From NCBI RefSeq assembly GCF_014196925.1, contig NZ_JACIEN010000001.1:1716484-1780483 (forward strand): a stretch of DNA of 64,000 nt. The letters run 5' to 3'. The notes under the pieces were generated by a model. The model ran no database searches. It had not been told where the DNA came from and worked only from the letters and a program-made list of their open reading frames with translations. The stretch's first letter is position 1. Every line of letters begins with the position of its first letter. Made by a program: the position numbers and the translations under genes. Below are positions 9,486 through 18,919 of this stretch, piece after piece. Source of the stretch: Chelatococcus caeni (GTDB lineage Bacteria > Pseudomonadota > Alphaproteobacteria > Rhizobiales > Beijerinckiaceae).

Positions 9486-12400
9486 CTACTTCGCCTCCGT
9501 CACCTCGACTGTCCCGAAGCCCGTGCGGCCGAAGCGCTCGGGGCGATACATGTCCTCGGCCGTCGCCGGCGGGTGGACGTAGCGGCCCGGCGCCACCGCG
9601 CGGATCATGTAGGCGACGGTGATGAAGGCCGACTGGCCGCTGTCACGGTCGAAGGCCGCGACGAAACGGTCGTCGCGGTATTCGACATGTGCCGGCTCCA
9701 CCGTGGTCTGCAGCCACGACAGCGCCGCCGCCGAGGAGGCGTCGACGAGGTTCGGATTGTCGATCTCGAACCCGGCCGGCAGGTGATCGACGACGAGCAG
9801 GCGGGCGAAGCGCGCCTGGTCCTCCGTCACCTTCAGCACCGTGACGAGCCGCTCATTCTGCCGCACCGTCGCGGGATCGACCGCCGTGCCGTCGAGCCGG
9901 TAGTAGCTGCGCTCCACCGTGTAGCCGCGGGCGAGCGCGCCCTCCTGCGCCGTCGGATTGCCGGCCGCCGTGACGACGACCCGGGCATCGAGCGTGCCCG
10001 TATTGGCGATCGTCACCGCCCCCTCGTCGAGGCGGGCGGCGCGGTAGTTGCGGTAGAACGGGCCATCGGCCTCGCGCCCGTCCACGGTGAGCTTGAGCCG
10101 CGCATTGTCCCGCGCGAGCGCGCCGGCCGCGAGCACCATCCAGGCCTGTTCCTGCGTGCTCGTGTAGCGGCCCGTGCCGCGCGCCTCGTCGATGACGAGG
10201 GACGCCTGCTGGATCTCGGCGCCGCCGGTGCCCGCTTCGCCCAGGAGCGCCAGGACCGCGGCGCCGTCGCGCAGGCGCGAGCCGTAGTCCGGCCGCGAGG
10301 CCGGGCCGTCCTTCTCCCCGCGCAGGGTCGACATGGCGGTGGCGAAGGCGGTCTCGGCCCGGCGCCGGTCGCCGAGCAGCGCGAGCGCTGCTGCGATCTG
10401 CGCCTGCGCCATGGCGCTGCCGAAACGCGGCAGCCTGACGTCGGCGAGATAGCGCAGGTCGCCCATCACCGGGCGGCCGTTGCGGGCGAGCACATAGACC
10501 GCATAGGCCAGCGCCTGTCCCCGTCCCTGGTCGAACTCCGTCGTGTTGGCGACGTAGTTGCGCAGCCGCTCAAGCGCGAGGTCGAAGGCCGTCTGCGGCA
10601 CGGCGAAGCCCTTTTCGCGGGCCCGCGTCAGGAAGTCCGTCACATAGGCGTCGAGCCAGATGTCGTCGCCGCCGACGGACCACAGGCCGAAGCTGCCGTT
10701 GGAATCCTGGCGCGACATCACCCGTTCCACGGCGCCGCGCACCCGCTCGTCGAGTTGCGTGTCGACCGGCAGGGCCTCGGTGCTGGCGAGCTCGTTCACA
10801 TAGAGCAGCGGCAGAGCCCGGCTGACGATCTGCTCCGAGCAGCCGTAGGGATAGCGGTCGAGCGCCTGCAGCAAGCCCGGCACGTCGAGCGCGGCGAGCG
10901 TCGTCACGGAGACGGATGCGACGCCCGAGCCCGGCATCAGGCCGGCGAGGATGTCACTGCTGATCGAGACGCTGCCGCCGGCCGGCAGCGGCCGGACCGT
11001 GCGATGGGCGAGCGCCGGCGTGCCGGGAGCAATGCCGAGGGCGAAGTCCTGCGCCACGTCGATGCCGGGGCCGGTCAGCCGCGCGGTGAGCTTCGCGACG
11101 CCGAGCCCGCCGGCCGTGACCGGCAGCGACAGGGCCGTACGCGCGCCCTTCTCCAGCTTGAGCGTGCGCCGCGTCGCCTCGAGCGGCAGGATGACCGGAC
11201 CGGAAGCGTCGACCTCCACCACATAGTCGCCCGCCTCACCTTCCACATTGTCGATGGCGAGGTGGATGCGGGACGTGTCGCCCACGTTGAGAAAGCGTGG
11301 CAGAGTGCCGGAGACGACGACGGGGTCGCGCACCACGACATCGGCCGTGGCCGAACCGGCCCGGGTCTTCGACCAGGCGACAGCCATGACGCGCACGGTG
11401 CCGTTGAAGGCCGGGATGTCGAACGACACATGGGCGACACCGTCGGCCCCGGCGCGCACGACGCCGGAATAGAGCGCGACCGGCTCCTGCGTCGGCGGCG
11501 CGTTGTCGAACTGCGGCGCGGCCGCGTCGCCACCGGAGCGGATCGCCCCGCGCGTGCCCTGCATGCCGTCGATGAGATAGCCGTAGACGTCGCGGATCTC
11601 GGTGCCGAGACGCCGCTGGCCGAAGAAATAGTCGCCCGGGCGCGGCGCCTCGTAGCGCGTGAGGTTGAGGATGCCGACATCGACGGCGGCTACCGTCACA
11701 TAGGCCTCCTCCCCCGCCGCGAGCCCGCCGAGCCGCACCGGCACGTCGAGCGTCTGCCGCGGCTGCATCACCTGCGGCACATCGAGGGAGACGTCGATGT
11801 TGCGCTGGTCGCGCGCCACGGAGAACCACGCGAGGCCGAGCGCGCGGCCCGGCATGCGCTTGGCCCCGACGTCGAGCGGCCGGTGGGCCAGCACGACCAC
11901 ATAGGCCCCCGGCCCCCACTCGGCCTTCGCCTCGAGCGAGACCGTGGTGCCCGCCGGGTCGAGATCGACGAGCTTCTCCCAATGCACCTTGTCGCCGACG
12001 ACGAGCACCGTCGCCTTGCCCGCCGCGCGGGGCTTGAGGCTGATCGCCATCCTCTCGCCGGCCGCGTAGGAGGCCTTGTCGAGGCGCATGTCGAGCACGT
12101 CCGGCGTATCGGCGCTCACGGCGCCGCTGTAGCCGACGGAGAAGGACAGGCTCGTCGGCGCCGCCTCGCCCCGGCCCGCCTCGATCTCCAGGCGGTAGCG
12201 TCCCCAGCCGACGGGCGCGGAGATGCGCGCGGGCGCATCGGTCCCCGGCTCGATCTCACCGTCGGCGATGCGGCGCGTCGTCTGGATCGGCTCGTAGGAC
12301 CAGCCGCCGCCCTGGTTGAACCATTGGTAGCGCTGGTCGATGCGGTAGAGGCTCCAGCGCAGCGGCATGGCGAGCCGCTTGCCCTCGCCCGTGGCCGCGA

Positions 12401-14708
12401 CCACGTCGAAGGTCGCGATGCCGCCATCGGAGAGATCGGTGAACAGCTTGCGCACGCCGATGACATTTCCGGCCTGGGCGACGGGCAACGTGAGCGAGCG
12501 CGCCACGCCACGCCCGCCGGGCTCGGCCACGGTGACGGTGACGGTGGCCTGCAGCGGCCGCGGCGCGGAGACGTCCGGCAGCGGCACGGCGAAGGTCGCC
12601 TTGCCGGCGGCATCCGTCTCTGCCCCCTCCTCGACCTCCTGCATCACGGTCTCGAAGGCCTCGTCGTCGAGGCCGACGGCATAGCCCTCGAGCCCCGGCA
12701 CCGCATTGTTCGGCACGGCCTCGACGGTCACGGTGCCGCTGACCTCGAGCTCCGCGCCCGGGGCGCCGTAGAGATAGCGGGCCGTGACGTCGATGTTCGC
12801 CGCGTCGCCGGCGGCGACCGTCGGCTCCTGCGGGGCCAGCGTCAGCTCCAGCCGCTCCGGCACATAGTCCTCGACGAGGAAGGTCGTCTCGCCGATGGCG
12901 GCGCCCTTCGGGTCCGCATAAGCGGTGAGCCGCCAGGTGCCGCGCATGGCCCCGGGCAGGATCGCCAGCGACCAGGCGCGCCCGCCGAGGCCCTGGTCGT
13001 CGACGGCGACGCGCCGGTATTCGACGCCGTCCGGCCGGCGGGCGACGAGGGTGAGCGGCAGGCCGGCGGCGGCATCGCCGCGCGCGTCGCGCAGCAGCGC
13101 CGTGACCTGGACCGTCTCGCCCGTGCGGTAGACGCCGCGCTCGGTGAAGACCTGCGCATCGAGCGGCCCCGGCGTCTGCCGGCCGGCGACGCCCCGGTCG
13201 GTGAGGTCGAAGGGCGTCTGGGCCAGGTCGAGGAAGGCATAGTCGCCGGCCTCTGTCGTCGCCACCACGAGCCCCGGCGCGAGGCCACCCTTGCCGCGCG
13301 AGAGGCCGGGCGCGAAGACGGCGCGGCCGTTGCCGTCGCTCTTCACCTCGCCGAGCACCTCGTTGTTGCGGGCGACGAGCTTGACGGTGGCGCCGGCGAG
13401 CGGCCCGGCCGAGGCGAGCGAACGCGCGACGACGTGCACGCCGTCCTCGCCCGAGAGCGCCGTGAGGCCGATGTCGGAGACGATGAACCACTGGGTCGCG
13501 GCCGGGCTGTAGTCCTCGTCCGCGGGCGGCCCGCCGGAGGGACGCGCCGTCATCACATAGACGCCGGGCTCCAGCTTGCCGCCGGTCGCCTCCAGCACCG
13601 GGAAGGCGGTCGTCACGTCCTCGTTGATCCGCCGCGCCACATCGAGCGTGCCGGCCCAGACCTTCTGCCCCTGGTCGGAGGCGATGTTGTCGGCCGTGTA
13701 GCGGGCGATCTGCGACATGAACTCGTCGGAGCGCAGCGTCGGCAGGAGGTTGCGGTCACCGATGCGGTAGAGCTCCACATCCACCTTGTCCGTGTTCACG
13801 GTGACGACCGGGATGCCCTCCTGCCCCGTGCGCGGCAGGATGTAGTTGCGGCCGGTGAAACGCGCCTGCGGAGAGCGGTCGCGCACGTAGATCTCGTAGT
13901 CGGCGTTGCGCAGCAGCGTCTCCTCGACGGACGAGGGCAGGCCCTGGCGCAGCACGATGGCATAGCGCTCGCCGTGCTTCAGGCCGTCGACGCAGAGCTG
14001 GCGGTCCTCGCCCGTCACGGCGGGCGTCGCGCTGCCCGTCACGGCGACGAAGGGCGCGAAATCGACGCGGCCGCGCGCCAGAGGCTCCGAGAAGTTGAAG
14101 CACACGCGCGGCGAGGCTGAATCGGAATCGACCCGGTAGTCGAGGATGCGGAAGCCGTATTTCTCGCGCAGGCCTTCATAGATCGACCGCACATGCGAAT
14201 CGTCGGCGAGCGCGAGGCTCATCCGGTAGGCGTCGAGCGAGGGGCGCCAGTATTGCCGCGAGGCGAAGACGTCGCCGAGAAGCGCCAGCGCCGAGGCCTC
14301 GGCCGCGGCCCCGCGCGCGTTCTGATAGGCCGCATAGGCCGCGCTCGTCGCCCGCTCGGCGAGCCTGTAGCGCTCGCTGTAATTGGCCGGCGAGATCGCC
14401 ATGGCCGCCCGCGCATAGGCCGTCCAGCCGGCAGCGCTGGCCGGATCGGCAGCGACGGCCGCGGCGGCGGAGGAAAGCGCCTGGCGGGCGTCGCCGCGGG
14501 CGAGCGCCTGGGCGCTGTCACGGCGCAACTGGTCGGCGGGACGCGTTGCGGCCGCTCCCGCCTCCGTCTTCAGGTCGGCCTGCAGCCTGACGGCGGCGCT
14601 GGCGAGATCGTCCCGGACCAGGGACTTCTGCGCCGAAGCCGGTGGGGCAAGGGCGAGGAGGCAGAGGGTTGCGATGGCGACGGCAATCAGTTGCGCAGCA
14701 CGAATCAT
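9486..14708 (-). CDS. Bacterial alpha-2-macroglobulin family protein (thioester type)
   Basis: A 1740-aa exported protein thought to trap foreign proteases in the periplasm, working with PBP1C at sites of envelope damage. It has an N-terminal signal sequence (about residues 1-26, ending ...PPASA-Q). The macroglobulin-like beta domains and bait region follow. The thioester motif Cys1290-Ser-Glu-Gln1293 sits in YPYGCSEQ at the start of the alpha-helical thioester domain, and the protein ends with a receptor-binding-like domain. E. coli YfhM is a lipoprotein, but no lipobox cysteine is visible here, so a soluble periplasmic form is likely. It is first in a presumed operon with pbpC. Confidence 0.93.
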   Translation of the reverse strand: MIRAAQLIAVAIATLCLLALAPPASAQKSLVRDDLASAAVRLQADLKTEAGAAATRPADQLRRDSAQALARGDARQALSSAAAAVAADPASAAGWTAYARAAMAISPANYSERYRLAERATSAAYAAYQNARGAAAEASALALLGDVFASRQYWRPSLDAYRMSLALADDSHVRSIYEGLREKYGFRILDYRVDSDSASPRVCFNFSEPLARGRVDFAPFVAVTGSATPAVTGEDRQLCVDGLKHGERYAIVLRQGLPSSVEETLLRNADYEIYVRDRSPQARFTGRNYILPRTGQEGIPVVTVNTDKVDVELYRIGDRNLLPTLRSDEFMSQIARYTADNIASDQGQKVWAGTLDVARRINEDVTTAFPVLEATGGKLEPGVYVMTARPSGGPPADEDYSPAATQWFIVSDIGLTALSGEDGVHVVARSLASAGPLAGATVKLVARNNEVLGEVKSDGNGRAVFAPGLSRGKGGLAPGLVVATTEAGDYAFLDLAQTPFDLTDRGVAGRQTPGPLDAQVFTERGVYRTGETVQVTALLRDARGDAAAGLPLTLVARRPDGVEYRRVAVDDQGLGGRAWSLAILPGAMRGTWRLTAYADPKGAAIGETTFLVEDYVPERLELTLAPQEPTVAAGDAANIDVTARYLYGAPGAELEVSGTVTVEAVPNNAVPGLEGYAVGLDDEAFETVMQEVEEGAETDAAGKATFAVPLPDVSAPRPLQATVTVTVAEPGGRGVARSLTLPVAQAGNVIGVRKLFTDLSDGGIATFDVVAATGEGKRLAMPLRWSLYRIDQRYQWFNQGGGWSYEPIQTTRRIADGEIEPGTDAPARISAPVGWGRYRLEIEAGRGEAAPTSLSFSVGYSGAVSADTPDVLDMRLDKASYAAGERMAISLKPRAAGKATVLVVGDKVHWEKLVDLDPAGTTVSLEAKAEWGPGAYVVVLAHRPLDVGAKRMPGRALGLAWFSVARDQRNIDVSLDVPQVMQPRQTLDVPVRLGGLAAGEEAYVTVAAVDVGILNLTRYEAPRPGDYFFGQRRLGTEIRDVYGYLIDGMQGTRGAIRSGGDAAAPQFDNAPPTQEPVALYSGVVRAGADGVAHVSFDIPAFNGTVRVMAVAWSKTRAGSATADVVVRDPVVVSGTLPRFLNVGDTSRIHLAIDNVEGEAGDYVVEVDASGPVILPLEATRRTLKLEKGARTALSLPVTAGGLGVAKLTARLTGPGIDVAQDFALGIAPGTPALAHRTVRPLPAGGSVSISSDILAGLMPGSGVASVSVTTLAALDVPGLLQALDRYPYGCSEQIVSRALPLLYVNELASTEALPVDTQLDERVRGAVERVMSRQDSNGSFGLWSVGGDDIWLDAYVTDFLTRAREKGFAVPQTAFDLALERLRNYVANTTEFDQGRGQALAYAVYVLARNGRPVMGDLRYLADVRLPRFGSAMAQAQIAAALALLGDRRRAETAFATAMSTLRGEKDGPASRPDYGSRLRDGAAVLALLGEAGTGGAEIQQASLVIDEARGTGRYTSTQEQAWMVLAAGALARDNARLKLTVDGREADGPFYRNYRAARLDEGAVTIANTGTLDARVVVTAAGNPTAQEGALARGYTVERSYYRLDGTAVDPATVRQNERLVTVLKVTEDQARFARLLVVDHLPAGFEIDNPNLVDASSAAALSWLQTTVEPAHVEYRDDRFVAAFDRDSGQSAFITVAYMIRAVAPGRYVHPPATAEDMYRPERFGRTGFGTVEVTEAK

Positions 14709-14885
14709 GCTCCCCTCCCTGGGCGTGCCTTCGGGTGACGCCTAGGAAAAATAGCGCCGCCGCGATGACGAGCGCGAGACTAAGCGCCTCGAAGCACGGC
14801 TGCAATCCATGGCTGCAACGCATGCCGTGACGACATCGTGCAGTTTTGCCATAGTCGCGCGACGGAACGAACGGGGAGCGGGGGC

Positions 14886-16297
14886 ATGAACCGGGCGCGG
14901 ACGGGGCGCGGTCGCAGACGGGATCGTGGACAGGGCGGCATCGGGGCCCTGCTGGGCCTCCTTATCGGCGCGGCGGCCCTGCCGCTCGGCTCCCCGGCTC
15001 TCGCGCAGCAGCCCGCAGCGGGCGAGGCGCTCGATGCCGCCCGTGCCGCCTTCGAGGCGCTGCCGGAGGCCGACCGCAAGGCCATCCAGGACGCGCTCGT
15101 CTGGACCGGCGACTACAACGGCACGCTCGACGGCGCCTTCGGCAAGCGCAGCTTCGATGCCATCCGCGCCTTCGAGACGCGCAGCCGCCTCACCGCGGAC
15201 GGCATTCTCACGCCCGCCGAACGCGACGCGCTCCTGGCGGCCGCGCAACGCCAGCGCGATGCCGCCGGCTTTGCCGTCATCGACGATCGCCGCTCCGGCA
15301 TCCGCATCGGCGTGCCGCAGAAGGTGCTCGCCGAGCGCAGCGACACGCCGGGCGGCTCCCTCTTCCGCGCCAGGCGCGGCGGCGGCGCCCTGACGACGGA
15401 TCTCATCCCGGCCGCGGCCGGCACCGGCCTCAAGGATCTCTACGCCGACCTCAGCGCCGCGGCGCCGGGGCGCCGCATCACCTACAAGGTGCTGCGCGAC
15501 AACTGGTTCGTCGTCACCGGCGAGGAAGGCGCCGAGCGCTTCTTCACGCGCTTTGCCGCAACCGCCGCCGGCCTGCGCGGCTTCACCATGGCCTATCCGC
15601 GAGCGCCGCCGCGACCTTCGACAGGCTCACCATCGCCATCACCAACAGCTTCGAGCCGGAACCCGAGGCTGCATCGGCAACAACGGCCACGGCCGGGGCC
15701 GGCGGTGCGGCATCCCCCGCCCCCACCGTCTCCGGCGGCAATGCCTTCACGGCCGTCGTCCTCGACGGCGGGCGGGCGCTGACGAGCGCCGCCGCAGGTG
15801 CCTGCAAGGCGCCGACGGTCGGCGGCAAGCCGGTGAAGATCGAGGCGAGCGGCGAAGCCGCCTTCGTCGAGGGCGCCTTCGCGGCGGGAGGGGTGCCAGT
15901 CGCCTGGCGCCGCCCGGAGGGCACGGACCAAGACGTCTTCGTCCTCGGCCATGCCGCCACGGGCGGCGAGCGCCGGCTCGTCGCGACGCCGGGCGTGCTC
16001 AAGGTGGCGGGCGATGGCACGGCGCGCCTCGCGGCCCCGGTGCAGCCCGGCATGGCGGGCGCCCCCGTCGTCGACAGGTCCGGTGCGCTCGTCGCCGTCG
16101 TAGGCCCCCTGCCGCAGACGATGACGCTGGTTGCCGGCATCGCGCTCGGCACGAGCGTCCCCGCGACGACCGCGGCGAGCCTTGCCGACAGCACCCGCCT
16201 GCCCGAAGCCGGCGGGACGGGCGAAGCGACAACCCTCGGCGCCGCGGCCGAGGCCTGGCGCGCCCGTATCGTGGCGGTGGACTGCCCGGGCGGGTAG
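14886..16297 (+). pseudogene. Secreted protein with peptidoglycan-binding-like and trypsin-like regions, split by a frameshift
   Basis: Two frames appear to form one gene. The first runs from ATG 14886: a signal sequence (hydrophobic 19-42, ...SPALA-Q), then a peptidoglycan-binding-like helical repeat region (DYNGTLDGAFGKRSFDAIRAF). It keeps coherent coding up to AYP near 15599, then turns Pro/Arg/Ser rich and stops at 15782. A second frame takes over from about 15599 (ASAAATFDRLTIAITNSFEPE) and runs to 16297. It includes LVATPGVLKVAGDG and PGMAGAPVVDRSGALVAVVG, which resemble the region around the serine of degraded trypsin-like domains. Loss of one base near 15598 would join them into ~471 aa. 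A real pseudogene and a sequencing error cannot be told apart here. Confidence 0.7.
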
Positions 16298-16326
16298 CCG
16301 GGGGCAGGCCGGCCACCTCCCACGCC

Positions 16327-16360
16327 GTCATGCCCGCGCTCGTCGCGGGCATCCACGCCC
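16327..16360. repeat. Family B repeat, left half only
   Basis: Only the left hairpin (GTCATGCCCGCGCTCGTCGCGGGCATCC type) and the CCACGCC that follows are present; the matching right half is missing. It lies between the frameshifted gene and the end of phnN. Nothing else is recognised in 16298-16439. Confidence 0.7.
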
Positions 16361-16439
16361 TGCCGTCGCGCAAGGGGCTCGAAGGCCGCGGGCGGCGGAG
16401 AGCGTCGGGTACGCGGCCCGGAGGCACTCGGAAGCACCC

Positions 16440-17039
16440 TCAGTCCCGGAGCGCCCCACGCAGGAAGGCGACCAGCTTCTCCCCGGCCGCTTCCACGCTG
16501 CCGTCATTGACGATGGTGAGATCCGGCGCCCGGTCGGGCACCACGGCCTTGCCGCGGGCGAGGCGCGCGGCGATCGTCTCGGCGCTTTCCCGGCCGCGGG
16601 CCGCGAGCCGCCTGGCGATGACGGCGTCGGGCGCCGTCACCGATATGACGGCGATGCGGGCAAAGGCCTCGCGCGCCGCCGCGACCTGCGCCCGCGAGAT
16701 GTTGCTGACGACGACTGCCCCGTCCGCAAGCGCCGCCTCGACGCTGCGCGGCAGCGCATAGCCGAGGCCGTGCGCATGCCAGTGCAGCGAAAAGGCTCCA
16801 CCGGCGACGCCTGCGCCGAAGGCCTCCTCGCTCAGCACATCATGGTCCTCGGCAGTGCTCGCCGCGCGGGTGACGAGCCGGCGCGGAAAGACGAAGCGTT
16901 CCCCCTCAACCGCGAGGCGCCGGCGGGCATGGTCGATGAGCGTGTCCTTGCCGGCGCCGCTCGGCCCGACGACGCAGACGAAGAGCCCGCGCCCGAGCGT
17001 GATGCGCACGCGATCGCCGGCTTCGGCTTCCATGGTCAT
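16440..17039 (-). CDS. phnN: Ribose 1,5-bisphosphate phosphokinase PhnN
   Basis: A 199-aa kinase that phosphorylates ribose 1,5-bisphosphate to PRPP, recycling the sugar product of the C-P lyase pathway. The P-loop GPSGAGKDT is at residues 25-33, and the fold resembles guanylate kinase (SNISRAQV and ARGRESAETIAARLAR regions). ATG at 17039 overlaps the phnM stop by four bases (ATGA), so the two genes are translationally coupled. It is the last gene of phnGHIJKLMN. The frame stays open upstream across phnM, but that is out-of-frame translation. Confidence 0.93.
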   Translation of the reverse strand: MTMEAEAGDRVRITLGRGLFVCVVGPSGAGKDTLIDHARRRLAVEGERFVFPRRLVTRAASTAEDHDVLSEEAFGAGVAGGAFSLHWHAHGLGYALPRSVEAALADGAVVVSNISRAQVAAAREAFARIAVISVTAPDAVIARRLAARGRESAETIAARLARGKAVVPDRAPDLTIVNDGSVEAAGEKLVAFLRGALRD

Positions 17040-18190
17040 GCCACGCGGCGCCCCTCGCGCCACACCTGCCGCACCACCGGAACGGCACCCGTCATGTGCA
17101 CGCACACGAGGTCGGCCCGAAGCCCGGCGGCGAGCGCGCCGCGGTCGGCGAGCCCCGTCGCGAGGGCCGGATTGCGCGTGACCGTCGCCACCGCCTCGGG
17201 CAGCGAGATGGCCGGCACCCGGCGCGGCAGGTCGAAGGCGGCCATGAGGAGGCTCGCCGGGACGTAGTCGGAGGAGATGATGTCGAGCACGCCCTCCCGC
17301 GCCACGGCCTCGGCGGCGACGCTGCCGGAATGGGAGCCGCCGCGCACGATGTTGGGGCCGCCCATCATCACCCGGATGCCGGCGGCATGGGAACCGCGGG
17401 CGGCCTCGATCGTCGTCGGGAATTCCGCGATGGCGACGCCGTCGGTCTTCGCCTCCTCCACATGCTCTGGCGTCGCGTCGTCGTGGCTTGCCAGCACGAC
17501 GCCGCGCGCGCGGGCGATCTCGACGAGGCGGCGCCGGTGGGTTTCGGCATTCGCCTCGTGCATCGCGAGGCGGCGCGCCATGAGCGCGTTCATGGCATCG
17601 TCGCCGACGCCGTTCTTGCCGCTGTAATAGGTCTTCCACACGGCGATATCGCGGAACTGACGCTGGCCCGGCGTGTGGTCCATCAGCGACATCATGTGCA
17701 CCGGATATTCGGCCACATAGCGCTCGGCCTGGTCGATGACGTCAGGGGACGAGATCTCGCAGCGCAGGTGCGTGCGGTGCTCGGCGCGCACGTGCCCCTC
17801 GGCGACGGCCGTCTTGATGGCATCGGCGAGCGTCCACACCTCCTCGCCGAGCGAGCCCTTGTCGAAATCGGAGCCGATGCGCAGGGAATCGAACACCGTC
17901 GTGATGCCGGCCGCCGCGATCTGCGCGTCATAGGCCATGACGGCGGCGAGCGGGTGCCAGCGCACCTTGGGCCGGGGCGCGTAGTGGCTCTCGAGATGAT
18001 CGGTATGCAGCTCGACGAGGCCCGGCAGCAGATAGTCGCCGGCAAGGTCGATGCCGCGCTCCGGCGCCCGGCCCTCGCCGAACTCCGCGATGCGGCCGTC
18101 CGAGACCGCGAGCCAGCCGCCCGGGACGATCCTGTCGGGCAGGATGAGCGTGGCGTTCTCGATGACGAAACTGTCGGGCGTTGCGGTCAT
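17036..18190 (-). CDS. phnM: Ribose 1-methylphosphonate 5-triphosphate diphosphatase PhnM
   Basis: A 384-aa amidohydrolase-fold enzyme that removes pyrophosphate from alpha-D-ribose 1-methylphosphonate 5-triphosphate, giving the PhnJ substrate. Metal-site motifs are visible: His62-Thr-Asp64 in LHTDHLESH, SLMDHTPGQ, and SHDDATPEH. ATG 18190 is preferred; a TTG at 18205 would add five residues directly against the phnL stop. It follows phnL by 15 bases and overlaps phnN by four. Confidence 0.95.
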   Translation of the reverse strand: MTATPDSFVIENATLILPDRIVPGGWLAVSDGRIAEFGEGRAPERGIDLAGDYLLPGLVELHTDHLESHYAPRPKVRWHPLAAVMAYDAQIAAAGITTVFDSLRIGSDFDKGSLGEEVWTLADAIKTAVAEGHVRAEHRTHLRCEISSPDVIDQAERYVAEYPVHMMSLMDHTPGQRQFRDIAVWKTYYSGKNGVGDDAMNALMARRLAMHEANAETHRRRLVEIARARGVVLASHDDATPEHVEEAKTDGVAIAEFPTTIEAARGSHAAGIRVMMGGPNIVRGGSHSGSVAAEAVAREGVLDIISSDYVPASLLMAAFDLPRRVPAISLPEAVATVTRNPALATGLADRGALAAGLRADLVCVHMTGAVPVVRQVWREGRRVA

Positions 18191-18205
18191 GACGGCGGCT
18201 CTCAA

Positions 18206-18919
18206 TCAGGCGGCTCGGGAAGAAGCGAAGCGGGTGACGTCCTCGATGCGGTCGGCCACCGCCTCGCGCACGTCTTCGTCGTGGAAGATGCCGAGAATGG
18301 CGGTGCCAGCCCGCTTCTTCTCGTGGATGAGGTCGACGACGACGGCGCGGTTCTTCGCGTCGAGCGAAGCCGTCGGTTCGTCGAGGAGCAGCACCGGCCG
18401 GTCGGCGGCAAGGCCGCGGGCGATGTTGACGCGCTGCTGCTCGCCGCCCGAGAAGGTCGAGGGCGGCAATTGCCACAGGCGCTCCGGGACGTTGAGGAGG
18501 CTGAGCAGGCGCCTCGCCCGCTCCATCGCCTCCTGCTGCCCGATACCGCTCTCACGCGCCGCATTGGCCACGATGTCGAGGGTCGCGACGCGCGGGATGA
18601 CGCGCAGGAACTGGCTGACATAGCCCATGACGTCGCGCCGCAGCGCCAGGATGCGGCGCGGCTCGGCGCTGGCGACGTCGACCACCTCCGCCCCGTCGCG
18701 GACGAGGATGCGGCCACGGTCGGCGCGGTAGTTGCCGTAGATCATCTTGAGGATCGACGACTTGCCGGCGCCCGAGGGCCCGCCGAGGACGACGCATTCG
18801 CCGGCCGCGACCGCGAGGCTGACGTCGGAGACGACGGCAAGCTCCAGCCCGCCGCGCAGGTGGAGCGTGAAGCTCTTCGACACGTCGTCGAGGGCGATGA
18901 GAGGCTGTTCGGTCGTCAT
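18206..18919 (-). CDS. phnL: C-P lyase complex ABC-type ATPase PhnL
   Basis: A 237-aa ATP-binding protein of the C-P lyase system. Walker A GGPSGAGKS is at about 46-53, signature FSGGEQQR follows, and Walker B is LLLDEPTASLD. No membrane partner is encoded, as expected: PhnK and PhnL associate with the PhnGHIJ core rather than with a transporter. The start codon overlaps the phnK stop by four bases (18916-18919). Confidence 0.95.
   Translation of the reverse strand: MTTEQPLIALDDVSKSFTLHLRGGLELAVVSDVSLAVAAGECVVLGGPSGAGKSSILKMIYGNYRADRGRILVRDGAEVVDVASAEPRRILALRRDVMGYVSQFLRVIPRVATLDIVANAARESGIGQQEAMERARRLLSLLNVPERLWQLPPSTFSGGEQQRVNIARGLAADRPVLLLDEPTASLDAKNRAVVVDLIHEKKRAGTAILGIFHDEDVREAVADRIEDVTRFASSRAA

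Noticed and set aside
6842-9622. 926-codon plus-strand frame across repeat DNA and pbpC
   Set aside because: It covers a palindromic repeat and the antisense of pbpC; no domain or ribosome site is seen.
9573-14120. 1515-codon open frame opposite the macroglobulin gene, and similar long antisense frames at 2879-4600, 28621-30648 and 30880-32340
   Set aside because: High GC content leaves antisense frames open. Their translations are Arg/Asp/Gly/His-rich without domains, while the opposite strand has clear protein families.
16437-17639. Long phnN frame extending over phnM (399 codons)
   Set aside because: PhnN similarity begins at ATG 17039; upstream residues are out-of-frame translation of phnM.
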